Positions 21,001 through 28,309 of a stretch of 64,000 nt of DNA are shown one piece after another; the first letter of the stretch is position 1, and the number at the start of each line of letters is the position of its first letter. The translations under genes were made by a program, and so were the position numbers. This stretch comes from Corythucha ciliata (lineage: Eukaryota; Arthropoda; Insecta; Hemiptera; Tingidae). The notes beneath the pieces are model-generated. The model saw only the letters and a list, made by a program, of their open reading frames with translations, was not told where the DNA came from and ran no database searches. Location: positions 52,259,189-52,323,188 of the forward strand of contig CM075938.1 in assembly GCA_038030265.1 (NCBI GenBank), written 5' to 3'.

Positions 21001-22913
21001 ACCCAATTTTTTTTTTGCTACTCAAAACCAACCACCCTGTATAATTACGAGATTTTTCATATCTCCTGTCGCCGGATCTATTTCAGGTTCAAAAATGGTT
21101 GGGAAACGAGAAGAGCCCATTGAAATTGGGATGAGTCCAATCATTTCGAAAAAAATGTCTAATGATCCTGCTCCCTCCCACTGGTGCTACAGAAGTCGTC
21201 CTGGTCTAATTTTGTGAAAACGACCATTAAACGAATCCTATTTGGTCACGAATAACGAAAACCGATAACATTTATTAAAGCTTTCTACGAGTAATGGCCG
21301 TACCAACTAATACAATTAGGAAGTACTTAGTCTATCAACAATACATTATTGATCAATGTAGTTACGGAGCTTCTTGGGCGACAGTTATCGTTCTGCCTTC
21401 TCTTTGTTGGTACGTTTAGCCTAAATCTGAAGGCCGAGTACCATTTTGACCATTAAAATGATTCTTCATGGTTACAGATGATGAAGACATGGAAACATCA
21501 ACATCATTTGTCACTTTTGAAAAGTTATCCTACATTTGACGATCTCTATCTTAGATACTGTGATACCTCCAGATCCCGCTTTGGACTAGTTTTGTCGGAA
21601 ATTTTGTCTTCTTTGAAATGTTACTTTGTAGTCACAGCCGAGAAATGGCTACTTAAGCAAAAAAAGTGCCTAAACCCGAAAAAAATCAAAAAATTACGCC
21701 GTCTTTCCCGAATTCAAGGATGATCCCGAGGTTTTTCGAGGTCAAAAATTGGAACACATCATACCTACACCATCCCCAACAACAAGAAACAAAAAAATCA
21801 TCTACCCTAATTATTGCAACCTTCAACACCTTATTTTACTGGGCTAAAAAATATGTTTAGAAAATCATATCTCGAAGGGTTTTGATTTTCGGACCATGGT
21901 TTATTGGGCGTTTTCGATCGCAAATGAGGTCTAATTTTACCCATTTTTATTTATTATTTTTTTTTTACACAGTTATACGCATCCACCCTGTATATTTTCT
22001 TCCTCTTTTGTATTACCCTAATTTGAAATTTCTAAAATTTTACCACCTCTCGAAATGTGCCACTCAGGGCTATAGCCCCGGCGGTAGTCCCCTGCCATGG
22101 TCCGGCCCTGCCAACCATCGGCGGTGAGCGTTGGACAAAAAAAAATCCTTCAGTGGAATTTTAACGGATCAAGTTTCTCGAAGGTCCGATTTTCGGATTC
22201 ATTTAACGAGCCACTTGAGGGGGAGAGGTTCAACCCTGGTTAGCACTTAGCACCAAACCTAAATTGTTGCTGTTTACTTACTGAAAAAATGTAGAGGGGG
22301 GGAGGCACAGTCTAAATTTAGGACGCAACTAGATTCTCACCTAGAATCTGCGCTGAAAAAAATAACTAAATTCACACTTAAAATCCTTTGCGTAACACAT
22401 AATATGGTGACGCATCAAACATTTCGTATGGATTTTCTCATCACTCAGGCATCTGACAAACGATTGCCCTCAGATTGTGTGAGAACGGTGTCAATTTACA
22501 AACCCATTGGAGACCCCTTTGAATGACAAATAGAAGGTAAACGCCCATAATAACGTATGGCGAAGAAAATTCTGTGTTATTAATCGTCCTACTTTCTGGC
22601 CGGGAGGTGGAAGAAGAGTTGTCGGGGAGGGGGTTCAAGATACAAACGTGACGGTGAATAGACGCGAATGAAATTAAGTTTGAAGCGTCCCTTGGACTTT
22701 GGGTCGACCGAATGACTCAAAACGTTTACTAGGAAACTGGAATTGACTAGGAAACTGTGGAGACGCCCCTCGCGTTCTCATCAATGCCTGACGTTAATCT
22801 TTAAAAAAAAATTGAATAAATTCAGAGTTCTTACCAGCGACTGTGCAATGAACGATGAGCAATAACACAAGGGTCGAACCGTGGACCATACGAGACATCG
22901 GCAGACGTGTCAT
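1..22913 (-). CDS. Nrx-IV: Neurexin-IV / contactin-associated protein (CASPR) family, 3' end outside window
   Basis: Single-pass adhesion protein of septate junctions and glia-neuron contacts (family knowledge). Coding exons by splice signals and phase, 5' to 3': 22835-22913, 11542-11637, then 9611-9807 or 9018-9214, 4989-5130, 4716-4919, 4479-4645, 4227-4412, 4001-4162, 3334-3928, 937-1140, 705-860, 487-633, 251-421, 1-177 (continues out). All phases join without a stop, about 894 aa in the window. Exon 1 encodes a signal peptide (MTRLPMSRM then a V/L/I stretch). Next come a discoidin (F5/8C) domain ending at LRLELYGCDYG, two laminin-G domains, an EGF repeat (RCNPNPCEHGSVC), a fibrinogen-like region (YAWWVSRNN, CNCDSG) and the start of a third laminin-G (FDMGHSGDIYLEF). 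The remaining laminin-G, EGF, transmembrane and cytoplasmic parts lie before position 1. Domain order matches Drosophila Nrx-IV. Very confident in the family; exon borders are good to a few bases. Confidence 0.95.
1443..1900. mobile_element. Palindromic miniature element in a Nrx-IV intron
   Basis: Arms of about 110 bp (about 1443-1553 and 1790-1900) pair as inverted repeats: GTCGGGGAAAGTGCATTTCA on the left, its near complement on the right, and CTCATTCAAACTTTTATGAG in both. An inner pair (GGCCGCGATAGA / TCTATCGCGGCC) extends the hairpin. The end CAGCAGC...GTCGG with GTGCATTTCAT resembles the CAGCTGCCGGAGCGA fragments at 16,310-16,500, 34,150-34,200 and 57,740-57,790, so one family is likely. 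No coding capacity. Confidence 0.75.
1940..3230. repeat. Degenerate ~30-bp repeat, word 'gcgaaattggt(t/c)g'
   Basis: Loose tandem units with words such as GCGAAATTGGTTGCTGAAGG and AGCCAAACCCGCGAAATTGG recur through most of this intron on both sides of the small hAT-like element. A (GA)n microsatellite occupies 2877-2901. Frames read through this stretch come from repeat periodicity and are not genes. Confidence 0.7.
2460..2720. mobile_element. hAT-like miniature element (261 bp)
   Basis: Terminal inverted repeats CAGGCGCGTAGCCAGG (left) and CCTGGCTACGCGCCTG (right). Flanks AGGAAGGG and AGGAGGGG match at 7 of 8 positions, as expected for the 8-bp target duplication of hAT elements. No transposase. 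A GGGGCGTAGCCAG end also occurs near 57,933 and a variant at 36,453. Confidence 0.75.
5480..8590. repeat. Degenerate ~31-bp minisatellite filling a Nrx-IV intron
   Basis: About 100 loose units of the type CCGCGAAATTGCAAGTTTCG plus GGGGATAAATAG, with variation in nearly every copy and occasional G-runs (for example 6309-6318 and 8051-8061). Subvariants (GAGGATATTAGCCGCAAAATT; TGAATATTTC) recur in blocks, so block duplication as well as unit slippage is likely. The remainder of the intron, 8,600-9,017, shows no gene. Open frames here are periodic artefacts. Confidence 0.75.
9018..9214 (-). CDS. Nrx-IV: Nrx-IV discoidin exon, alternative version B (proximal)
   Basis: Second 197-nt discoidin exon, identical in length and phase to version A. 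It runs from GESAWSPSENNYYQALNIDL to SEGDIE and aligns with A without gaps at the AW, QAL, DLG, GR and S-E-(Y/F) positions. The acceptor is preceded by CTACTAAC and a pyrimidine stretch, an ideal branch point very near the splice site. The donor is GAG then GTAGTA and joins exon 4989-5130, which finishes the domain (IIAQWIRVNPTRWRDR). Both copies keep intact frames, which argues for selection on both. Confidence 0.9.
9229..9487 (-). promoter_or_regulatory. Cluster of ACTAAC motifs between the two alternative exons
   Basis: The 396-nt intron 9215-9610 has three exact ACTAAC hexamers on the transcribed (minus) strand, at 9229-9234, 9408-9413 and 9482-9487. The first is also the likely branch point of exon B. 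ACUAAY is the core bound by STAR-family RNA-binding proteins (Drosophila HOW, vertebrate Quaking), and HOW is reported to control the glial choice of Nrx-IV exons in Drosophila. Function here is inferred from motif and position only. Confidence 0.5.
9611..9807 (-). CDS. Nrx-IV: Nrx-IV discoidin exon, alternative version A (distal)
   Basis: 197-nt exon encoding the middle of the discoidin domain, from GGNAWTASSSDFDQALIVDL to YKEPGGDTK. The acceptor is in phase 1 and the donor (AAG then GTCTGC) in phase 0, as in version B, so A cannot join B in frame and the two must replace one another. The upstream exon 11542-11637 ends one base into a Gly codon and fits either version. Drosophila Nrx-IV also has two alternative discoidin exons used in different cell types (established knowledge); that the same use applies here is inference. 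Confidence 0.88.
10363..10368 (-). terminator. Poly(A) signal AATAAA of the nested transferase gene
   Basis: AATAAA on the minus strand about 220 nt after the transferase stop codon and upstream of the Nrx-IV alternative exons. Use of this site would end the nested transcript; Nrx-IV pre-mRNA must read past it. Confidence 0.5.
10590..11483 (-). CDS. AASDHPPT: 4'-phosphopantetheinyl transferase (AASDHPPT/Sfp type), intronless, nested in Nrx-IV
   Basis: 297-aa cytosolic enzyme that moves phosphopantetheine from CoA to a serine of carrier-protein domains (fatty acid synthase and similar partners). Start at MGSKINGVRWWFDV fits the family N-terminus. Motifs: FNVSHQSG (about 98-105), LGVDIM (121-126, Mg-binding Asp) and the signature WALKESYVKALG (174-185, Glu). 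The length is close to the ~309-aa human protein and the C-terminal tail (DLEFCEEF) resembles it. It is one uninterrupted frame inside the intron between Nrx-IV exon 11542-11637 and the alternative exons, on the same strand, and its ATG is only 58 nt past that exon's donor. AATAAA lies 220 nt after the stop. No missing catalytic residue, so it is probably functional. Lack of introns could mean an old retrocopy, but no poly-A tail or target duplication was seen. Confidence 0.93.
   Translation of the reverse strand: MGSKINGVRWWFDVRQWTPSLDEVLTAVSGIHSEEKARVGRFVFSKDAKSSLIGRLFERKFVAEATSTAWKDVRLCRDVNGKPMVARSDNDDDVRVQFNVSHQSGLVVFVGQVFETRGCRLGVDIMKTTFERNSSRTGSEFLKSMSRQLAKSEWDRVNAAGSDAERLATFYRFWALKESYVKALGVGITIELSDIEFRLTTSELTVGGLVKDTKLWTRRPGHGGEPPVEETEWTFVETLITDEHCVAVAIFRPSPHGDDNLLTDGSFSRVDFSELIAGCQTVTPPDLEFCEEFLKKS
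11690..12480. other. Low-repeat part of Nrx-IV intron 1
   Basis: More complex and GC-richer than its surroundings. A plus-strand frame at 11973-12209 (78 codons, basic, several Cys) has no family resemblance I can name. An imperfect hairpin AAGGCCTTCCCTAGTTGT / ACAACTAAAGAAGGCCTT closes the stretch at 12,460-12,495. It could be intronic control sequence or an unrecognised exon; I cannot assign a function. Confidence 0.3.
12500..13470. repeat. Degenerate ~32-bp repeats, two word types
   Basis: 12,500-13,240 uses the word AAACTTGCAATTTCGCG with AAAATTAGGACCC; the same type fills 31,250-32,640. From 13,250 the word changes to TTTTTCTCAATTTTAGCCGCGAATTAGCG, the type seen again at 39,200-42,000 and 43,600-44,300. 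The sharp change suggests two separately spread families. The following 13,500-14,040 has no gene that I can see. Confidence 0.65.
14050..14150 (+). repeat. ~100-bp dispersed repeat, copy 1
   Basis: Contains TAGTCCCCCGCCATGGTCCG and AACTTGATCC-type text ending CACGGATCAAGTTTCTCG. A direct copy lies at 22,085-22,185 (GTCCCCTGCCATGGTCCGGCC ... ACGGATCAAGTTTCTCG). The pair brackets the transposon-rich middle of intron 1. Confidence 0.6.
14430..14665 (+). pseudogene. LINE reverse transcriptase fragment with YADD box
   Basis: Non-LTR reverse transcriptase piece: ISVGVPQGSILGPNLF followed by LTNDFSHHL and VVTYADDTTLL. The catalytic YADD and the GVPQGSILGP palm motif are intact, but the frame covers only about 70 residues and nothing upstream or downstream continues it. 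Jockey/CR1-like by motif style. It lies antisense to Nrx-IV in intron 1. Confidence 0.85.
15504..15620. mobile_element. Short hairpin element, family shared with 31,481-31,612
   Basis: Inverted ends GGGGGCCTATTCTC and GAGTTAGAGTAAGCCCC enclose AGCAATATGT ... ACATATTGCT and two copies of the ATTTCAT / GAAAT type. The copy in the V-ATPase intron has the same order of motifs, so this is a small dispersed foldback family. Confidence 0.65.
16183..16590. mobile_element. Palindromic element with CAGCTGCCGGAGCGA core
   Basis: Left arm 16,183-16,345 and right arm 16,440-16,590 are inverted copies. Outer TTGTTTTTACCTGCAAA pairs with TTTACAGGTAAAAACAA, and inner CGCTCCGGCAGCTGGCTGTCG pairs with CGACAGCCAGCTGCCGGAGCG. 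The core recurs at 34,180 and 57,768 next to GAAATGCACTCTTTCCGA. Probably a non-autonomous foldback family. Confidence 0.75.
16670..17995 (+). pseudogene. Broken LINE ORF2: endonuclease tail, linker and reverse transcriptase fingers/palm
   Basis: Starts with the endonuclease end motif ISDHLA (about 16,675). The linker follows (EKPWYTPALRKMK) in a 298-codon frame, then NYRPISILP, SPEQFGFSKGKSETH, the catalytic FLDLSKAFDTADHG and YLSDRYQYVSVNGESSS. Frames change near 16,700, 17,590, 17,690 and at 17,935, where a lost base breaks GVP-GSILGPTLF. The element is dead. Jockey/CR1-like by motifs. The palm fragment at 14,430 may be another piece of the same family. Confidence 0.88.
18015..18395. repeat. 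Long inverted repeat, left arm
   Basis: Pairs with 21,450-21,821. The outermost 25 nt (GGTTGCAATAATTAGGGTAG plus ATGAT) are exactly complementary to the right arm's end; inner parts are diverged but collinear (CTTCGAAGTAACCTTTGAAAG against CTTTGAAATGTTACTTTG). The arms enclose 3 kb that holds the 1.5-kb palindrome and small hAT-like ends. Confidence 0.75.
18975..19105. mobile_element. Small hairpin element
   Basis: GATTTCCATTCAACACACTA on the left pairs with the complement of TGTATTGCATTGAATGGAAA on the right, with a ~60-nt loop. A second sub-hairpin AGTGTACACTA lies just outside. No coding capacity. Confidence 0.55.
19430..19485. mobile_element. hAT-type end fragment
   Basis: CCGCAAAAGGTTGAAAACCACTG resembles the GGTTGAGAACCACTG ends of hAT elements; another such end (AGGTTGAGAATCACTAG) is at 28,267-28,283. 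The partner ends were not found. Confidence 0.4.
19545..21039. mobile_element. 1.5-kb near-complete palindrome with CAGGGTGG ends and TA flanks
   Basis: Both ends read TA-CAGGGTGGTYGGTTTTGAG and the two ~740-bp halves are inverted copies of each other all the way to a short loop near 20,280. Examples: GTTCCGTCGACATCTTCGGC and its complement on the two sides of the centre; CACACCTC and GAGGTGTGCG further out. TA flanks and CAGGGTG ends suit the Tc1/mariner superfamily. Translated frames (such as 19839-20366) have no transposase motif. The right half has small differences from the left, so the palindrome is not a fresh assembly artefact. Confidence 0.8.
21450..21821. repeat. Long inverted repeat, right arm
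   Basis: Reverse complement of 18,015-18,395. The region just after it (21,822-22,070) has one CACCCTGTATA end at 21,982-21,993 and no gene. Confidence 0.75.
22075..22185 (+). repeat. ~100-bp dispersed repeat, copy 2
   Basis: Direct copy of the unit at 14,050-14,150. Sequence from here to the signal-peptide exon (22,190-22,830) shows no gene or clear repeat. Confidence 0.55.
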
Positions 22914-23480
22914 AGCTCGAAATGTATGGAATATGTCGGTTTTGTCCAGATCATCGAGACAACACTCACGGTCACGACTTTATCTCTTGTCCACAAAAAC
23001 CGCGATTCGTTCTAGTTTGCCCCTGTATTTTTCTTTCACTGAGGATAACACGGCGCGGAAGACATGAAACTTGAGAAAACAAAGTTTTGATAATAAAAAA
23101 AAAAAAAAAAACGCTTCTTTTAAGGCGGGGTTCCTGGGTGCACTCCTTTACACAAGCTGCGAGCCCCCCTCAACGCGACTGCTGAAACGAACGAAACGGT
23201 GTGGGGAGAGTGGGCAACTGAAAATTAAAAAGGCGAAGAAGACGACGACGAAAAAAAAAAATTAAAATAAAGAACGAAAAAATACACGGAAACAATGAAG
23301 CGGTCGCGGTGACTGTGAAAGGGGTGGGCTTGGTCGGGATGCCTTCGGTGACTCGACTGGTGGGACTGAGAAGGGAACAGGTAGGTACGAAGCCGGGCGC
23401 CATCTGGCGGACGGGCGGTTTACTTCTCGTATAAGTCGACCTCTGCCGTCTGCTAGCTAACGGCTATTTTCAACGGAAAT
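22914..23480 (-). promoter_or_regulatory. Likely 5' UTR and promoter region of Nrx-IV
   Basis: Immediately upstream of the signal-peptide ATG and low in the minisatellite repeats that start after 23,500. No TATA box stands out; a purine-rich tract lies at 23,205-23,300. Assigned by position only. Confidence 0.4.
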
Positions 23481-24117
23481 TTAATTATTTGAGGGCTCAC
23501 TTCCCCCCCCCCCACACAATCAAATTGTTTGGTTTAATTTATATTTTAGCAAAAACAATCAATTTCGGAGCATTTCACGTTGAAGTTAGGTTTAGCAGAT
23601 TTTCTGGACTTAAAGCAGCCCGAAAAGGTCCGAGTACGTCCAGCTTTTTCCTTGGACTTCAGACCCAACGCAGTAGTGTACCAAGGTACGGGGGGGGGGG
23701 GTTGGCCCCGGACCCTCTATCAGATAAAAATCGGTAATATTCGTGGCTAAAGCTGCAAAAAAGCGCTGATTCGTGGTCTCGCGATACAACTTCCAGAGGC
23801 CATTTCTTCGAATAAATTGTGGAAATCAACGCAAAAGTGTTGTATTTGGGCAAACCCCGAGGTTAAAGTTGAAAAAACACGCTATAATATTGATAAATAA
23901 AAGACGCTTTCAGGTTAAAATTGGACAAAAATGGTAAATTCACAACTGAAATGGCGTAAAATCGCCCATTCGCGCATGAAAAAGGGAATAGGATGCTGAA
24001 TAGCCGCAAAATTAGCAAAAAACGCTATTTCACAGCTGAAATTGGGAAAAATCATTAAGTTGCGATTTGCAGTTGTGGAAAAACGTTCATTAGCGGATAC
24101 AAAATGAATAAAATCAC

Positions 24118-25446
24118 TTGATAGATAGATAGATAAGTCTCTTTATTTTTCAATACAAAATCAAAATAACCAAACAAAACATTTTTCTGAGACAAGCTCA
24201 ATGGCCGCAGCCGTCTGAGGAGTCTATACACTGCTACCCACCTATTGTAATTATTCTTCAAATCGCAGTTTTCTTAAAATAACGCTTTAACAAAATGAGA
24301 GCACAGGTACATATGAAATGAAAGTGATGCACTTATAGTTAAGGAACCTTAAATAAAGTTGAGACCAAGTTTTCCGCGCGTGTGGTAGAGATTATTTATA
24401 TTTCGCCCTGATTTCTAATGCTTGGCAGCAGTAATATATCAATAATTCCCAGTTTTCCCCGTTAAGTCAGCGTATCATGTACCTAACGCTAATTTCCCGT
24501 TCCCCAAACACCCTTCTTTTTAGTTCCTGATATCCGGGGCATACTACGAGAAAATGAAACAAATCCTCTTTTTCTGGTAAATTACAAACGGGACGAAAAT
24601 AGATACTATCCTCTTTCTTGGCGTACGGGATATAATCCAACTTTAATAGCTCACCCCTCAATTTCATTATTAGTCCTATGTTGGCGGAAAGACATATTGA
24701 TGTACAAATATTTAGTTACCTCGTAATCGAACTTCAATTCCTTACTCAACAAATACGTAGTAGAATTAACAATTTCATAAGCGAACTTGTCCCTACAGCA
24801 CTCATTTAGCTCATGCCTGATGCTCATCAGCTTCTTGCCCCAAGTGTCAATATTACTAATACTAATTTTTTCCCCTAGGTTAAACTCTGCTATGTACTCG
24901 TTGGACCGCCTAAACCATAGCATATTCCTTCTTATAATTTCACTAGACAGTATTTTCGGTAACCTATGATCCGACATGTTCATGACTTTAACAATATACT
25001 CGTGGTGTAACGTCATGGATAACAAATTTATCACATCCATTCCTGTCTCCACGTGAATGAAAGACGTTCGACAATACACGGGCAGCCTCAAGAAGCATTT
25101 TTTAACAAAATATCTAAATAATTTTTCAATTCCTTCATGCCATTCTTCCCCCCATACCTGCGCGCCATAACAGAGAATAGATTGTAGGGAAACTATGTCA
25201 GGAAAACAATTTCACTAACTACAAGTCTTCACCCGTATGGCCTTTTATTTCATTCACATCCCTCTGGACACTCTAACGTTGGTTACTTACGAACCAACGT
25301 GCACCACCTGTGGAAGGTCTCCTCTCACAAATTTCACGCCTTGCGCTTGCGCTCCCCCCCTCAGTCGACTCCACGGCCACTTCCTTCAAGATCGACATAC
25401 ACTATTAAAAACTTTTAGTTTCGCCTCAAACGTTACCAACTTATTA
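24118..25446 (-). pseudogene. 5'-truncated LINE, 3' end of ORF2, with long flanking duplication
   Basis: Minus-strand remnant of a non-LTR ORF2: ILCYGAQVWGEEWHEGIEKL, LRLPVYCRTSFIHVETG, ..., then the zinc-knuckle-like CNLPEKEDLFHFLVVCPGY. The 3' end is a (ATCT)n tail at 24,118-24,135. A frame break lies near 24,660 and an insertion of ~200 bp after 25,210. About 120 bp (CCGCAAAATTA...AAAATCACT) is repeated directly on both sides (about 24,001-24,117 and 25,447-25,568). Confidence 0.82.
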
Positions 25447-25872
25447 TCTCCGCAAAATTATCACAAAACGCTATTTCACAGCTGAAATTGGGAAAAATCG
25501 CTAATTTGCAATTTGCAGATATAAAGTTGTGGTAAAACGTCAATTCGCGGATACATAATGAAGAAAATCACTAATTCGCGGCAAAAACAGAAAAAATCAG
25601 CAATTAGCGCAGCTAAAATTAAGAAAAACGTTAATTTTCAGTTCAACTTGGGGAAAAGTGCTAATTCTCACTTAAAAATGAAAAAAACTGCCATTTTGCA
25701 GCTTAAATTGAGTCAAACGCCAATTCTTGGCATAAATTGACAAAACTCGGTTGGTAATGTACGGGTTGGAAACGCTACAACGCGGCTAAAATTTAGAAAA
25801 AGCGAAAATTCGCTGCTAAAATTGAGAAACATCACTAATTCTCGAATTAAGTGTCTGTGACTCGTGACGTAG

Positions 25873-25983
25873 TAAATTGGGTTGTGACCCCTCCCAACAC
25901 AATACCGTATTTGGCCATGCAAATGCTGTTATTACGTCATCAGTCTATCTAGCCTATTTCAAATGGGTCCCGCAACCCAATAA
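25873..25983. mobile_element. Short element with ATTGGGTTGYGRCCC ends
   Basis: ATTGGGTTGTGACCCC at the left pairs with GGGTCCCGCAACCCAAT at the right. The stretch is missing from the inverted duplicate at 40,080-40,170, so it was gained after the duplication or lost from the other copy. End sequence is hAT-like. Confidence 0.5.
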
Positions 25984-27279
25984 TTTTAAAAAGTAATAAA
26001 AAAAATATAGGGCCTGATTTTATTTGAATGGATCGGTTTTTCATGAGTTTTTGTACCTCAGCTATCACGACAGCATGATTTTGGAAAATGTGTTACTTCC
26101 TCATTTAAAAATGTCGATTTTTTCACAGAAATGGATGGATAGATGTAAATTTTTGTGATGTAAAGTTTGAAAAAAAAAAACATTTAAAATTTAAATTCGC
26201 ACCTTCTGAAGGCATTTTTGTGGAAAAATTCAGAAAAATGGCAAATTCATGCATGGCTATAGTGTAATGTTAAAAAATACGCTAATTCACGGCTAGAACT
26301 GAAAAGAAGCAATAATATATACCTATAAAAGTTATATAAAATTGCTAATGCGGTGGTAAAATGAGAAAAACCGCTAATTTGCGTGTAATATTTAGAAAAG
26401 AAAATAATCAGCCTGGTCAAAATTAAGAGAAAGGTTAATTTCTAAGCCTTAAATTAAACAGAAAAATGCTAATTTGCGGCTAAAAATGGAAAAAATCTCC
26501 AATTTACAGCTAAAATTGCGCCAAACGCCAATTTGTGACTGAAATTGAGAAAATTCGCTAATTCACAGGTTTTAAACGCTACGACGCGACGCCGCTACAA
26601 TTAAAAAAAGCGCTAATTCGTGGTTGAAATTGAGAACAATTCTAATTTGCGCCAAAAACTGAATATACGCCAATTTGCGGATTCTGAAGGCAACTTTTCA
26701 GGTTGAAATTGAAAAAAAGCGCCAATTTATGGCAATAGGCGAAGAAACTGCTAATTCGCGAGTAAACTGAGAAAAATCGCTCATGCACTGCGCATGGTGA
26801 ACCAAAAAAAATCTAGTTCGTGAAAAGTCCCCCTTTAAACACTGAGAAAAGTGCTAGTCCCCTGGTAAAAAAAAATTTAAAAATCGGTAATATGCTGCAA
26901 AAATTGAGGAAAACGCCAAAACTAGTGGATAACTAAGAAACATCGCACACGGGATAAAAACGATACTTTGCTGCTAAAGTTGAGAAAATGTGCAAATTCA
27001 TTGTAATGGGAGGGGGTGGGGCAAAACCGCTAATCTGCGGCTGAAATTGAGAAGAACGATACACTCGGCCAAAAAAGCGCTATAATTTGCGGGTGGAGTC
27101 CAAAAATCGTCGCCCCTAACTGATAGATTGAGGCTATGATGAGGCCAGCAAGACGTCCAGATTCAAGAGTGTGCTGGCCGGGTGGAATGATGACTAAAAT
27201 GTGAAATTACCCCCTCCCCTCACCATTACGAGATTTCAATCTGATCCCCCCCCCCAGGACAAATTCCTATCTACGCCAC

Positions 27280-27760
27280 TGCTTGACGGCAGGTAGGGGA
27301 AACCAAGCAGTGACGGGAGGAGCAAGAATCTGAGCAGTTGAGATTTACCCCCCCCCCCTCGTGGCGGCAGAAGTCAGAGGGCATTGGGGCAGCAAGAATC
27401 TGTGCAGTTAAAATATCCCCCCCCCCCCACTAACCCACAAAAATATCGCGTTTCGAGTCATTTATGTCTGCATGTACAATTTTTGGTCCCAAAAAATACG
27501 AATTATTCACTAAATTTACTGTGTCTTCATGAAATTCCCTTGTTTCTAGGATAATTTTCCTGGGGTCGTCCCAAAGGCGCAGTCAAATTAGACAACGCCG
27601 AAATGAGGCGAATCAATAATATCGGTCACAGCGTATTCAGCCGGGAAACTGTGTGAGTGGGGTGGGAGGAGAGAGCAAGAGTATGCCCTGAACAGTACGT
27701 GGCTGAGCTACTCCTATCGGGGACAGGGGTGGAAATCTCTATAGAAGGCCCAAGTTGAGA
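27280..27760 (+). repeat. Composite dispersed repeat, uninterrupted copy
   Basis: Two tandem C-run units (GCAAGAATCTGAGCAGTT and GCAAGAATCTGTGCAGTT), then part A (GTTTCGAGTCATTTATGTCT to TTTTCCTGGGGTCGTCC), then part B (GAATCAATAATATCGGTCAC to GGTGGAAATCTCTATAGAAG). The same order and strand occur at 38,960-39,180 and 41,107-41,270, where ~1.9 kb separates A from B. Confidence 0.75.
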
Positions 27761-28027
27761 AAAAGTGATAATTCTCTGCTAAAATGCGGTAATGAATGCT
27801 CTATCTCTCTCAAAAACGCCAATTCGTGGGTAAAATTAAGAAAATTGACACATTCACGGGAGGGCGGGAGCGCTACTTTGCGGCTAAAATTGAGGAAAAG
27901 GGTTGTTTCGCGGCTATAACATAATTAAGTTCACGGCTATCATATCGAAGTGTTTAGATTTTTGTGTCTGAGATAGTAGCCTATTTCTGAAGGCAACAAT
28001 TTGGGGCTATAAAATTGAGAAACAGCG

Positions 28028-28135
28028 CCAGCAAAGGTCCAACCATAGCCAAGGTCCAACCCCAGCAAAGGTCCAACCACAGCAAAGGTCCAACCACAGA
28101 AAAGGTCTAACCACTGCAAATCTCCAACCCCAGTT
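28028..28135 (+). repeat. 17-bp minisatellite
   Basis: Six to seven units of AGCAAAGGTCCAACCAC with small changes. A related 16-17-bp word (AACCACAAAAGCTCT) fills 55,040-56,010. Confidence 0.8.
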
Positions 28136-28309
28136 GAGCTCTCAGTCAAGCTTTCCCTTTTTTTCTTTCTTTTCTTGGCAAAAATGTGACGTTCCTGAAG
28201 TTTCCTATATTTGTATGGTTGGCCTCAAGCATAAGGTCATGGGGACAAGTTCACGCCCCCCCCCCCAGGTTGAGAATCACTAGCTTAAAGTGTTCATATA
28301 AGCACGCTT

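Larger units (their letters stand above)
23580..27070. repeat. Inverted duplicate of the AHCY-intron segment 39,190-41,000
   Basis: Collinear in reverse with 41,000-39,190: the GGTCCGAGTACGTCCAGC and GTACCAAGGTACG unique-like part, then ~30-bp words (GCTAATTCGCGGCTAAAATTG) in the same order. This copy is longer because of two insertions absent from the other copy: a LINE (24,118-25,446) and a ~110-bp element (about 25,873-25,983). Divergence is moderate. It lies between Nrx-IV and the V-ATPase gene. Confidence 0.8.
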
